Positions 51,762 to 61,147 of a stretch of DNA of 64,000 nucleotides are shown in pieces. Made by a program: the position numbers and the translations under genes. Origin of the DNA: Flavobacterium crassostreae. Its GTDB lineage: Bacteria; Bacteroidota; Bacteroidia; Flavobacteriales; Flavobacteriaceae. The notes under the pieces are model-generated. The model saw only the letters and a list, made by a program, of their open reading frames with translations. It made no database searches and had not been told where the DNA came from. Positions within the stretch are counted from its first letter, which is position 1. Each line of letters begins with the position of its first letter. The stretch is from contig NZ_CP017688.1 of the NCBI RefSeq assembly GCF_001831475.1, positions 2,852,001-2,916,000 on the forward strand. Direction: 5' to 3'.

Positions 51762-52625
51762 ATGAAACTATATAATTGTATTTGCTTTTTTTTGCTTTCC
51801 AACTTTATATATTCTCAAGAATTTAAAACAGAAACAAAATTATATTTGGAGGACTTAAAAAAAAGAAATAACGATACTCTTGACATTACTACTCCTAGAA
51901 AAATATTTGAAATAGGATATAGAAATTGTTATTATGGACAAAATGAAAGAGGCGAAGAATTGATGCAATTTGGATTGAAAAACATGAAAGATGTGACCCC
52001 TGAAGACATTCGGCACTCATCCGTACAAAACACTAAAAACGGTTTTTTTGTACAAGCAATAGAGAAATTAGACAAAGCTTGCGTTTTAGACTCTACATCA
52101 CACGGTTACTACGGGTGGGTTTTATTGTTTTTTTACCACGACTACAAAAGAGCTTTAGAGCATTTTAATTTATATGATAATTTAACCCCAACATTTTCAG
52201 ATGTTGCAAATGGTGACGATATTCATTTCTTAAAAGGCATTGCAGAAATGAAATTAGGAAATTATAAAAAATCTATAATTGAATTTAATTTAAGCCAAAG
52301 TACTTCCGATAAAAGGGGAGCTAAATTGAACTACCCATTTGAATTACAGTTATATAAAGGAAGATGTTACGAAAAGGTTAAAAAATTTAAAAAAGCTCTA
52401 AATTGCTATGACATTGCCAATAAAATTGTCGAAGTATCCGATAATTATTATTACAAAGCGATGCTTCTAAAAAAAATGCAACAACCTAAACAAGCATTAA
52501 TTAATCTTGAAAAAGCATATCAATTAATCAAAGTTGGCAGAAAAAATAGAGATAACTATTATGAAGTATTTGATGAAATTTACATACAAGACATTAGTAA
52601 CGAGTTAGAAAGCTTAAAAAAATAA
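51762..52625 (+). CDS. secreted TPR protein
   Basis: 287 residues with a signal peptide (cleavage about residue 18, IYSQ). Tetratricopeptide-like helices cover residues about 90-285: NGFFVQAIEKLDKACVLDSTSHGYYGW, YKRALEHFNLYDN, YKKSIIEFNLSQS, KKALNCYDIANKIVE and PKQALINLEKAYQLIK. TPR proteins act as scaffolds. Starts 6 bp after the previous stop and ends one base before the exporter gene, so cotranscribed. Partner unknown. Confidence 0.7.
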   Translation: MKLYNCICFFLLSNFIYSQEFKTETKLYLEDLKKRNNDTLDITTPRKIFEIGYRNCYYGQNERGEELMQFGLKNMKDVTPEDIRHSSVQNTKNGFFVQAIEKLDKACVLDSTSHGYYGWVLLFFYHDYKRALEHFNLYDNLTPTFSDVANGDDIHFLKGIAEMKLGNYKKSIIEFNLSQSTSDKRGAKLNYPFELQLYKGRCYEKVKKFKKALNCYDIANKIVEVSDNYYYKAMLLKKMQQPKQALINLEKAYQLIKVGRKNRDNYYEVFDEIYIQDISNELESLKK

Positions 52626-52626
52626 A

Positions 52627-54822
52627 ATGTTTAAATCATTTCCATATTATAAACAATTAGAGGGTAAGGATTGTGGACCTACTTGTCTTAAAATCATTGC
52701 CGAATTTTACGGTAAGTCCATTTCAATAAATTACATTAGAGGTTTGTGTTCAACTACAAGAGAAGGTAGTAGTATGCTAGGTATTATCGAAGCATCCGAA
52801 AAACTAAATCTTAATACATTTGCAACAAAAATAAATTTTAACACTCTATTAGAAGCTCCTTTACCCTGTATTATTTTATGGGACCGCTATCATTATGTTA
52901 TAGTTCACAAAATCAAAAAAAATAATATTTATATTGCAGACCCAGCTATTGGAAAAATTAAATATCAAAAAAACTATTTTATCAAAAAATGGATAAATGT
53001 CGTTGATGCTAATGATGAAACAGAAGAAGGGCTTGCTGTTTTTTTTGAACCAACAGAAAATTTTAGTAGTGCAGCATACGACAAAGAAGATGAAAAATTT
53101 AATCCGTTAAAATTTTTAAAAAAATATCTATTAAAACATAAAAAATTAGTTCTTTTTTTAATTCTATTTCTTACAATCGAAAATGGACTCCTAATTTTTT
53201 TTCCATTTCTAACTAAAAATATCGTAGATAAAGGAATAGAACCTAAAAACTTAAATTATATAAATTTAATTCTACTAGCTCAATTAATGATTTTTATCGG
53301 TTTAACAACCGCTCAAATACTGAGATCAAGAATTCTATTACATTTAAGTACACGCATTAACATAACTATAGTTTCAGATTTTTTTATAAAATTAATGAAA
53401 TTACCAATTAGTTTTTTCGATTCCCGACTTACAGGTGACATAATGCAACGAATTAGAGACAATTCACGTATCGAACAATTTTTGACAGGAAATTCATTAA
53501 ATACGTTTTTTTCATTGATTCAATTCTTTATATTTGGTGGAATATTAATTTACTACAATTTTATTATTTTTCTTATCTTTTTTTCAGGTAGCATTTTATA
53601 TTTAAGTTGGTTATTCTTTTTTCTTAAAAAAAGAAAACTACTTGATTATGAAAGATTTTCTCATACATCAGAAGAACAATCTAAAATACTTGAATTAATT
53701 ACAGGTATGCAAGAAATTAAAATTAACAATGCAGAAAATCAAAAAAGAAAAGGTTGGGAAGAAATTCAAGAGAAACTTTATAAAATTAAATTAAAACTTT
53801 TAAACATAGAACAATGGCAATTAGTTGGATCTAGTTTTATTAGTCAATTAAAAGATATAATTATTACTTTCTTTTCGGCTACACTAGTAATCAAAGGCGA
53901 ATTAACTTTAGGTATAATGCTTTCAATACAATATATAGTAGGACAACTTAACGCACCACTTTTTCAGTTAGTTGCGTTCGTTCGTACCGCACAGGATACA
54001 AAAATTAGTTTAGAAAGATTAAATGAAATCCATTCAAAAATTAATGAAGATGAATATTTAAAACAAAAAAGTATTGATATAAAAAACAAAAACATAATAT
54101 TAAACAATATAACTTTCAATTATACAGGCAACCCAAATTATGTTTTGAAAAATCTTAATTTGATTATTCCTAAAAATAATATTACAGCTATAGTTGGCAC
54201 AAGCGGTAGTGGAAAAACTACTTTATTAAAAATGATAATGAAATTTTATACTCCAAACGCAGGAACAATATTTTTAGATAACATTAATATTGAAAATGTA
54301 ACTTCATACAATTGGCGAGAAAATTGTGGCGTTGTAATGCAAGATGGCTTTATATTTAATGATAGTATTGCAAATAATATAACCGTAGGCTTTGAAAATA
54401 TTGACATAGATAAATTAGAATATGCAATTAAAGTAGCAAATATAAAAGAATTTATTGAAGACTTACCCTTAAAACTTAACACACAAATCGGCGCAGACGG
54501 CTCAGGCATATCAGGAGGACAAAAACAAAGAATACTTATTGCAAGAGCAGTATATAAAAATCCACAATATCTATTTTTTGACGAAGCTACATCTGCATTA
54601 GATGCAGAAAATGAAAAAACAATTCACAATAATTTACAGCAATTTTTCAAAGGTAAAACAGTATTAATTATTGCACATCGTTTAAGTACAGTAAAAAATG
54701 CAGACCAAATTATTGTACTTAAAAATGGAGAAATTTCAGAAATCGGAAATCATGAGCAACTAGTACAAAATAAAGCAGATTATTTCAACTTAGTAAAAAA
54801 TCAATTAGAATTAGGAAATTGA
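52627..54822 (+). CDS. peptidase C39-domain ABC transporter (peptide processing and export)
   Basis: 731 residues. Residues 1-130 are a C39 cysteine protease: Cys16 in KDCGPTC, His89 in YHYVIVH, Asp105 in IADPAIG, all present. A six-helix membrane domain covers about 165-450. The ATPase has Walker A GTSGSGKTT, signature ISGGQKQR and FDEATSALD. It should cut the leader after Gly-Gly and export the core to the periplasm. The start is one base after the TPR gene stop. No HlyD-type adaptor gene is in the cluster. Confidence 0.93.
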   Translation: MFKSFPYYKQLEGKDCGPTCLKIIAEFYGKSISINYIRGLCSTTREGSSMLGIIEASEKLNLNTFATKINFNTLLEAPLPCIILWDRYHYVIVHKIKKNNIYIADPAIGKIKYQKNYFIKKWINVVDANDETEEGLAVFFEPTENFSSAAYDKEDEKFNPLKFLKKYLLKHKKLVLFLILFLTIENGLLIFFPFLTKNIVDKGIEPKNLNYINLILLAQLMIFIGLTTAQILRSRILLHLSTRINITIVSDFFIKLMKLPISFFDSRLTGDIMQRIRDNSRIEQFLTGNSLNTFFSLIQFFIFGGILIYYNFIIFLIFFSGSILYLSWLFFFLKKRKLLDYERFSHTSEEQSKILELITGMQEIKINNAENQKRKGWEEIQEKLYKIKLKLLNIEQWQLVGSSFISQLKDIIITFFSATLVIKGELTLGIMLSIQYIVGQLNAPLFQLVAFVRTAQDTKISLERLNEIHSKINEDEYLKQKSIDIKNKNIILNNITFNYTGNPNYVLKNLNLIIPKNNITAIVGTSGSGKTTLLKMIMKFYTPNAGTIFLDNINIENVTSYNWRENCGVVMQDGFIFNDSIANNITVGFENIDIDKLEYAIKVANIKEFIEDLPLKLNTQIGADGSGISGGQKQRILIARAVYKNPQYLFFDEATSALDAENEKTIHNNLQQFFKGKTVLIIAHRLSTVKNADQIIVLKNGEISEIGNHEQLVQNKADYFNLVKNQLELGN

Positions 54823-54988
54823 CAAATACTATTTTAGATTTTTTAACAAACTTTTTACACAAAAAAATAATGACGGGATATTGTCCTACATAAATAATGA
54901 ATTTGAAAACAACAATAATTCGCATAGAGGAAAAAGTAGACTACAATTATTCCGTAGAATTTTAAGAGTTGCAAATCGAACTAATTGT

Positions 54989-55135
54989 ATAGGCGCTTTT
55001 GGAACCAATAACCAACGAGATTTTAGAGGGATATCAGTTAGTATTACCAAACAATTTGGCAATAATAAATCCAAAGACACTGAAAAAACTGAATCTGAAA
55101 AGGGAAGAATAGAAACTGGTCAAAGTACCAAATAA
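54989..55135 (+). pseudogene. fragment: last 48 codons of receptor-like gene (repeat copy)
   Basis: The frame of the receptor C-terminus is kept (IGAFGTNNQRDFRGISV...), with a TTG-led open frame from 54881 whose first 36 codons have no receptor similarity. No start or signal, so it is a duplicated tail rather than a gene. Confidence 0.75.
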
Positions 55136-55170
55136 TAAAATATTTAGCAATTTTAAGTGTAATTGCAAAT
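54989..55170 (+). repeat. 182-bp direct repeat, right copy
   Basis: Same as 49605-49786 with three substitutions; the receptor end SVSITKQFGNNKSKDTEKT is preserved and stops at TAA 55133-55135. It ends exactly where the fragment of a second receptor begins, so this is a recombination junction. Confidence 0.93.
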
Positions 55171-55519
55171 AATTCTACCCAAAAAAATAAATTTTACCGT
55201 AAATTACATCACCGCTACAACTGGCGGAAACTATTATTATTTTATTACTAGAAAACCATTCGAAGAGCACGTAGATATAACATTCTCTAAAAAATTATGT
55301 TTAAATAATTTGTCTATTTCTATTTATACAAATGATATTTTTAATACAAATATTCCGCGTTTTGATGCACTGGAAACAAATATCAAATACCAAAATAAAT
55401 ACGACTCAAGAAGAATTGGTTTTTCAATAAACTATACATTTCCTTCTAAAAACAACCTAACAAAAGAAGAAAACACAGTAATAGATGACAAAGAAGAAGA
55501 GAAAACTATAGCTAAATAA
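55171..55519 (+). pseudogene. C-terminal remnant of a second TonB-dependent receptor
   Basis: About 115 codons with a complete barrel end: KKINFTVNYITATTGGNYYYF, LSISIYTNDIFNTNIPRFDALE, KYQNKYDSRRIGFSINYTFPS, then a charged tail. It resembles the end of the intact receptor in family but not in detail, so it is a diverged paralogue whose 5' part is lost. The break coincides with the end of the direct repeat. Confidence 0.75.
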
Positions 55520-55637
55520 AAACCAACACAACTTTATTTCTAAAGACTAATTCTTGCAATTGGTATAAGCAAGCATTGTGGACTCTAAAGCTGAAAAGTA
55601 TCGTAAAAAAAATGCGCCCAAAAACAGGTAAAACAAG

Positions 55638-55677
55638 TTAGGGGTTTTTAGTAAACGGATTACTAAAACCCCCTAAC
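55638..55677. repeat. inverted repeat between the peptide cluster and the ABC-F gene
   Basis: Hairpin with arms GTTAGGGGTTTTTAGTAA and TTACTAAAACCCCCTAAC (one mismatch) and a short loop. It may end transcription from either side but lacks a clear T-run. Confidence 0.55.
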
Positions 55678-55737
55678 ATCAGTAAGACTTTAAATCTAAT
55701 AAAACTAGCCATTATAAGTAGATCTAATTGTGCGATG

Positions 55738-57372
55738 TTATTTTTCTATTTCTCGCATATTTTCCATTTTCTTTTTGGCCAAAAATCCAGCAATGTCTTC
55801 AAAATGCTCCACTACTCTTTTGTTTCCAAATTCAAAAACCTTGGTAGCCAATCCATCGAGAAAATCTCTATCGTGCGAAACTAAAATTAGCGTTCCTTCA
55901 AAATCCCGTAGGGCTTCTTTGATAATATCCTTGGTTTTCATGTCTAAATGATTAGATGGCTCATCCAGAATTAATAAATTTACGGGTTCTAACAGCAATT
56001 TAATCATCGCCAAACGGGTTTTTTCGCCACCCGAAAGCACTTTAACTTTTTTGGTAATGTCGTCTCCATGAAACATAAAAGCACCCAAGATATTTTTTAT
56101 CTGAGTACGCACATCCCCTACCGCAATAGCATCAATGGTTTCAAAAATGGTGGCATTCTCATCCAAAAGGGCTGCTTGATTTTGTGCAAAATATCCTATT
56201 TGGGAGTTATGTCCTATTTCTAAACTACCGCTATCAATACCAATTTCGTTCATTATGGCTTTGATCATGGTAGATTTACCTTCACCGTTTTTTCCAACAA
56301 AAGCTACTTTTTGTCCTCTTTCAATGACCAAATTGGCATCTTTAAAAACCACATGGTCTCCATAGGATTTTCTTAAATCTTTTACAATCACTGGATATTG
56401 CCCAGAACGAGCGGCAGGCGGAAATTTTAATTTTAATGCAGAATTGTCTACTTCGTCTACCTGAACAATAACTAGTTTTTCAAGCATTTTTACACGAGAT
56501 TGTACGGCATCTGTTTTAGAGAATGTTCCTTTAAAACGATCAATAAAAGTTCTATTATCTGCAATCATTTTTTGTTGCTCATCATAGGCTTTTTGTTGGT
56601 GTATACGACGGTCTTTACGGAGTTCTAAATAATGCGAATATTTGGCCTTATAATCATAAATACGTCCCATTGTAACCTCAATGGTACGATTGGTAATGGT
56701 ATCTACAAAGGCTCTATCGTGCGAAATCACGACAACTGCTTTGGCTTGATTAATTAAAAAATCTTCTAGCCACTGAATACTTTCTATATCCATGTGGTTG
56801 GTAGGTTCGTCTAACAAAATCAAATCTGGCTTTTGCAAAAGTATTTTTGCTAACTCAATACGCATTCTCCATCCTCCTGAAAATTCAGACGTTTGTCTTG
56901 AAAAATCCTCTCTTTCAAACCCCAAGCCAGTCAATATTTTTTCTACTTCGGCTTCATAATTTACTTCCTCAATGGCATAAAATTTTTCACTTAGGTCCGA
57001 AACCCTTTCAATCAACTTCATATACGCATCGCTCTCATAGTCTGTACGGATGGTTAGCTGCTCATTGATTTGATCTATCTCTGCTTTCATACTGAAAATT
57101 TCGCCAAAAGCCTTAGAGGCTTCTTCCATAACGGTGGCTCCATCAGTGGTTAATAAATGCTGCGGCAAATAAGCCACTACCGCATCTTTGGGAGCAGAAA
57201 CATTTCCGGTGGATGGCTTGCTTTGCCCTGCAATAATTTTTAAAAGTGTTGATTTTCCAGCACCATTTTTGCCCATTAAGGCAATTTTATCATTTTCATT
57301 TATCGCAAAAGAAACCTCGCTAAAAAGTGTAGTACCACCAAACTGTACCGAAATATCGTTAACTGTAATCAT
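55738..57372 (-). CDS. ABC-F family ATPase
   Basis: 544 residues with two ABC domains and no membrane part. First Walker A GKNGAGKST with signature FSGGWRMR, second GKNGEGKST with LSGGEKTR, both with LDEPTNHMD / LDEPSNHLD Walker B. The linker between them includes a basic coiled region (LRKDRRIHQQKAYDEQQKMI). ABC-F proteins act on the ribosome (translation factor or antibiotic protection). Which subfamily is not decided by inspection. Confidence 0.92.
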   Translation of the reverse strand: MITVNDISVQFGGTTLFSEVSFAINENDKIALMGKNGAGKSTLLKIIAGQSKPSTGNVSAPKDAVVAYLPQHLLTTDGATVMEEASKAFGEIFSMKAEIDQINEQLTIRTDYESDAYMKLIERVSDLSEKFYAIEEVNYEAEVEKILTGLGFEREDFSRQTSEFSGGWRMRIELAKILLQKPDLILLDEPTNHMDIESIQWLEDFLINQAKAVVVISHDRAFVDTITNRTIEVTMGRIYDYKAKYSHYLELRKDRRIHQQKAYDEQQKMIADNRTFIDRFKGTFSKTDAVQSRVKMLEKLVIVQVDEVDNSALKLKFPPAARSGQYPVIVKDLRKSYGDHVVFKDANLVIERGQKVAFVGKNGEGKSTMIKAIMNEIGIDSGSLEIGHNSQIGYFAQNQAALLDENATIFETIDAIAVGDVRTQIKNILGAFMFHGDDITKKVKVLSGGEKTRLAMIKLLLEPVNLLILDEPSNHLDMKTKDIIKEALRDFEGTLILVSHDRDFLDGLATKVFEFGNKRVVEHFEDIAGFLAKKKMENMREIEK

Positions 57373-57496
57373 TGTAGTATTGCTGTATTATGGGATTTGT
57401 AAATTTATTTTATAGATAACTTACCAATGGCGTTATTTTTTATTTTTTCAAGGTGCAAAGGTAACCTAAATAACTAAGTTGTAAATACAAAAAACA

Positions 57497-57537
57497 AAAG
57501 CTTCTAGAAACATTTTGAATAGTCTCCAGAAGCTTTT
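57497..57537 (-). terminator. terminator after the alanine symporter
   Basis: Arms AAAGCTTCT and AGAAGCTTT with a 22-nt loop (some internal pairing), A-rich on the left. Confidence 0.6.
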
Positions 57538-57559
57538 ATGCATCCGCTTAGTGGCGTGC

Positions 57560-59014
57560 TTATTTGTTTTTGTGGATTGTATGCCAAATATGTGCATTGG
57601 AAACTCCTATGTCTTCTGGATTAAAAACGGGATCTTTGCCCTCTTTTCGTTGTTTTTCATAATCTTTCAAAGCCAATAATGCTGGTTTTTGTAATAAAAG
57701 GATTGCAATAATATTAAACCAAGCCATTAGACCCACTCCTAAATCGCCAATATCCCATGCTAATTTGGCTTGATTGATAGAGCCATACATAATCACTAGC
57801 ATCATGATTATTTTTAATAAATGAGTATAAACGGGTGATTTTAGATTTCGGGTCAAATACGAAATATTGGTTTCGGCAATATAATAATACGCCAGAATAG
57901 TGGTGAAAGCAAAGAAAAATAATGCAATAGCCACAAAGTAAGAGCCAAATCCAGGCAGAACACTATCCATCGCACTTTGAGTAAAGCCAGGGCCTACCGA
58001 AACGTTTTGTGCTCCATGGTATAAAAACTCTGTGCCTCCAGAACCAAATGCAGGATTTTGTACATTATATTTGCCAGTAATCAACAACATAAATCCAGTG
58101 GCAGAACACACCAATAAGGTATCAATATATACCGAAAAAGATTGTACCAAACCTTGTTTAGTTGGATGCGAAACATTGGCAGCAGCAGCAATATGTGGTG
58201 CAGTACCCTGACCTGCTTCATTAGAATAAATACCTCTTTTTACTCCCCACTGTATAGCCAAACCAAAAACAGCACCAAATCCGGCTTGGAGGTTAAAGGC
58301 GCTTTTAAAAACTAAAGAAATCACCCCAGGCAGCTGGTCTATATCTATTGCAATGATTATTAAAACTATCAAAATATAGCCAATAGCCATTATAGGTACT
58401 ATAAATTCCGTGAATTTGGCAATTCGTTTTACGCCTCCAAATACAATGGCTCCAAAAATAACAGCAACCACAGCTCCAGAAATCCACCCATCAATTTGAA
58501 AAGCATTTTGGATCCCGTCTGCTACTGAATTTGCTTGAACTCCCGGCAGCAATAAACCAGCCGAAATTACAGAAACTACCGCAAACAAAATACCAAACCA
58601 TTTTATGCCTAAACCTCTTTCTATATAAAATGCAGGGCCTCCTCTAAATTGTCCTAAATGTTTTTCTTTATAAATTTGTGCTAATGTTGCTTCTACAAAT
58701 GCAGTACTAGCTCCCAAAAATGCTACCATCCACATCCAAAACATAGCTCCTGGACCCCCAAAAGCAATGGCTGTAGCTACTCCAGCTATGTTTCCGGTAC
58801 CTACTCTTCCTGCCAAAGACATGGATAAGGCTTGAAAAGAAGAAACTCCTGACTCCGAGCTTTTGCCATCAAATAACAATCGAAACATTTCTTTGATATG
58901 CCGTACTTGTAAAAAACGGGTTTTTATAGAAAAATAAAGCCCTGTGCCCAAACATAAAATTATTAAAGCATTACTCCAAACAACAGCATTTAACATTTCA
59001 ATAACCTTTTCCAT
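57560..59014 (-). CDS. sodium:alanine symporter (AGCS family)
   Basis: 484 residues, about eleven membrane segments. Family signatures are GRVGTGNIAGVATAIAFGGPGAMFWMW, GGPAFYIERGLG and SNEAGQGTAPHIAAAA. It imports alanine or glycine with Na+. Normal length. Monocistronic. Confidence 0.94.
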   Translation of the reverse strand: MEKVIEMLNAVVWSNALIILCLGTGLYFSIKTRFLQVRHIKEMFRLLFDGKSSESGVSSFQALSMSLAGRVGTGNIAGVATAIAFGGPGAMFWMWMVAFLGASTAFVEATLAQIYKEKHLGQFRGGPAFYIERGLGIKWFGILFAVVSVISAGLLLPGVQANSVADGIQNAFQIDGWISGAVVAVIFGAIVFGGVKRIAKFTEFIVPIMAIGYILIVLIIIAIDIDQLPGVISLVFKSAFNLQAGFGAVFGLAIQWGVKRGIYSNEAGQGTAPHIAAAANVSHPTKQGLVQSFSVYIDTLLVCSATGFMLLITGKYNVQNPAFGSGGTEFLYHGAQNVSVGPGFTQSAMDSVLPGFGSYFVAIALFFFAFTTILAYYYIAETNISYLTRNLKSPVYTHLLKIIMMLVIMYGSINQAKLAWDIGDLGVGLMAWFNIIAILLLQKPALLALKDYEKQRKEGKDPVFNPEDIGVSNAHIWHTIHKNK

Positions 59015-59263
59015 AAATTAATTTTAAATTAGTAATTATCATTAAAGCACTAAAAACGGCGTTTTAAAGACTTTTTTTTATAAAAATATACTAAATTTAG
59101 CAAAAAAACTAACCCAATAGCGCCTAATAACGATTAGAAGCCAAAAACAGACCCTCAAACAACTCCTCCAAAAAAACCAAATTAGTACGTTACTTTTACT
59201 TTTTTAAGATAAAAAACAAATTAATCTCTATCAAAACAACCAATCCCTACAATACACTACCAA
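59015..59263. other. non-coding interval
   Basis: AT-rich region between the symporter start and the terminator of the GlmU-like gene; no supportable frame on either strand. Confidence 0.35.
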
Positions 59264-59292
59264 AAATGCCACATGAAAACAATGTGGCATTT
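59264..59292 (-). terminator. terminator of the GlmU-like gene
   Basis: Stem AAATGCCACAT/ATGTGGCATTT with an A-run on the left; it follows the stop codon of the minus-strand gene. Confidence 0.65.
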
Positions 59293-59324
59293 AGATTGGG
59301 TTGGTATGCAATTAAATGCAAACG

Positions 59325-60500
59325 CTATTCTTTGCGCCATTTTTTAGTCTCTTCAAAAACATGTTCTAAAATGGCTGCTTCTTGCGCATCAAAGACCACA
59401 TTTCTTCGGCTCATAACTATCCTGGCAGTCTCAAAAGCTTTTTTGGTAATATAGGTCGAAAAGCCTGAAGCACCGCCCCAAGAAAAACTAGGCACAAAAT
59501 TGCGAGGAAAACCACTGCCAAAAATATTAGCACTAACTCCCACTACTGTACCGGTGTTAAACATGGTGTTGATACCGCACTTGCTGTGATCTCCCATCAT
59601 CAAACCACAAAATTGCAGCCCTGTTTTAGCAAAGCCTTCGGTTTGGTAGCTCCATAATTTTACTTCTTCGTAATTGTTTTTTAAATTAGAATTATTACTA
59701 TCCGCACCAATATTGCACCACTCTCCCAGAACAGCGTTTCCTAAAAAACCATCGTGCCCTTTGTTGGAATTAGAAAACAAGACCGAGTTGTTTAGCTCTC
59801 CTCCTACTTTAGAATTAGGTCCCACAGTGGTGGCGCCATAAATTTTGGTAGCCAATTTAACGACACCGCCTTCGCAAAGTGCAAAAGGACCACGAATTAC
59901 AGAACCTTCCATTATTTCGGCATTTTTACCTATATATATAGGTCCGGTTGACGCATTTAGGGTTACAAAGGCTAGTTTTGCTCCTTCTTCTATAAAAATA
60001 TTTTCTGGAGCAATTACTTGAACGTTTTTGGGTATGGGCTGGGATGTTCTGTCTTGGGTCAAGAGTTCAAAATCTTCTCTAATGGCTGCATCGTTTTTTG
60101 AAAAAATATCCCATGTAGCAGTAACAGTCAAACAAGTATCGTGGTATTCCAGAATTTCGTAATCCTCAAAATCAATTTCTTCTTGCTCTTCGTTAGAAAA
60201 AAAAGCCACTACTTCTTCTCCCTTAAAAACAGCTTGTTTGTCTTTTAGATTACAGATTAAATCCACCAGAGAGGGTGTAGGCAAAAATGAAGCATTAATC
60301 ATCACGTTTTGCTCTAGCTCCACCATTGGGTATTTGTCGGATAGATATTCTTGGGTTAGCGTAGTGGTGGTAGAACCTAGATACATTTCCCATTTTTGAC
60401 GAATTGTCAGTATCCCAATTAAAATATCTGCAACCGGTCGGGTAAAAGTAAAAGGCAATAAGGCGTCTCTAGAGGGACCATCAAAGAGTATGTAATTCAT
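59325..60500 (-). CDS. GlmU-like sugar nucleotidyltransferase family protein
   Basis: 391 residues from the ATG at 60500 (MNYILFDGPSRDALLPFTFTRPVADIL); the frame is open to 60602 but the extra part is not family-like. N-terminal NTP-transferase-like domain lacks the GXGTRM nucleotide motif, and the C-terminal half is a left-handed beta-helix (IYIGKNAEIMEGSVIRGPFALCEGGVVKLATKIYGATTVGPNSKVGGELNNSVLFSNSNKGHDGFLG). Conserved in Bacteroidota under the label GlmU family; true activity unproven. It lies downstream of rpmE2. Confidence 0.85.
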   Translation of the reverse strand: MNYILFDGPSRDALLPFTFTRPVADILIGILTIRQKWEMYLGSTTTTLTQEYLSDKYPMVELEQNVMINASFLPTPSLVDLICNLKDKQAVFKGEEVVAFFSNEEQEEIDFEDYEILEYHDTCLTVTATWDIFSKNDAAIREDFELLTQDRTSQPIPKNVQVIAPENIFIEEGAKLAFVTLNASTGPIYIGKNAEIMEGSVIRGPFALCEGGVVKLATKIYGATTVGPNSKVGGELNNSVLFSNSNKGHDGFLGNAVLGEWCNIGADSNNSNLKNNYEEVKLWSYQTEGFAKTGLQFCGLMMGDHSKCGINTMFNTGTVVGVSANIFGSGFPRNFVPSFSWGGASGFSTYITKKAFETARIVMSRRNVVFDAQEAAILEHVFEETKKWRKE

Positions 60501-60602
60501 AGGTTTTAGTATTAAATTTTTATCCAACACAGACTCTGGCCTGTTGTTGGTGCTTTTTTGTGCAGTGTCAAAGTTACAAAGTTTTGGAGTAGATAAAAAC
60601 AA

Positions 60603-60630
60603 AAAAGCCTCCCGATTACGGAAGGCTTTA
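60603..60630 (-). terminator. terminator of the L31 gene
   Basis: Stem AAAGCCTCC/GGAAGGCTTT with an A-run on the left, 24 bp after the rpmE2 stop. It would separate L31 from the GlmU-like gene. Confidence 0.65.
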
Positions 60631-60653
60631 GTATAATAAAAAACTCGTTACAA

Positions 60654-60905
60654 TTATTTAACGTGTTTAGCGTATTTAGTTTTGAACTTGTCAATACGTC
60701 CTGCAGTATCAATAAGTTTGTTTTTACCGGTGTAAAAAGGGTGCGAAGTTCTAGAAATCTCCATTTTTACAACTGGATACTCTACACCTTCGTGTACAAT
60801 AGTTTCTTTAGTTTCTGCTGTAGATTTAGTAATAAAAACATCTTCGTTAGACATGTCTTTAAAAGCAACTAATCTGTAATTCTCTGGGTGTACACCTGTT
60901 TTCAT
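60654..60905 (-). CDS. rpmE2: 50S ribosomal protein L31, type B
   Basis: 83 residues. [19 protein letters not shown] and [28 protein letters not shown] are L31 signatures. It lacks the CxxC zinc-binding pair of the A-type, so it is the zinc-independent form. Normal length for the type. Confidence 0.95.
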   Translation of the reverse strand: MKTGVHPENYRLVAFKDMSNEDVFITKSTAETKETIVHEGVEYPVVKMEISRTSHPFYTGKNKLIDTAGRIDKFKTKYAKHVK

Positions 60906-61111
60906 CTTGTATTTTTTTTATTTGTTTGGCTATAATTCCTTTTGAAGCGTTCCTTTTGACAGGAAAGGTATAAATTCCTTATAACTTTTTGGTTTATGCT
61001 ATTATTTTGAATTTGCAAATTTACAACTTTTTTTCAATAAACAATTCGTTGACTGCTTTTTTTTATAAAATAGTAAAACTATTTTTTGCTCCGGAATATA
61101 TCGGGAATTAC

Positions 61112-61119
61112 TATATTTG
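61112..61119 (+). promoter_or_regulatory. -7 element of the DUF4199 gene
   Basis: TATATTTG, consensus TAnnTTTG, 28 bp before the start codon. A TTG lies about 23 bp upstream. Confidence 0.5.
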
Positions 61120-61147
61120 TGCATTAATCTAAAAATCAATAGGTATT

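Noticed and set aside
54881..54988. Start of an 84-residue ORF as a second precursor peptide
   Set aside because: It has no Gly-Gly leader and merges into the duplicated receptor end.
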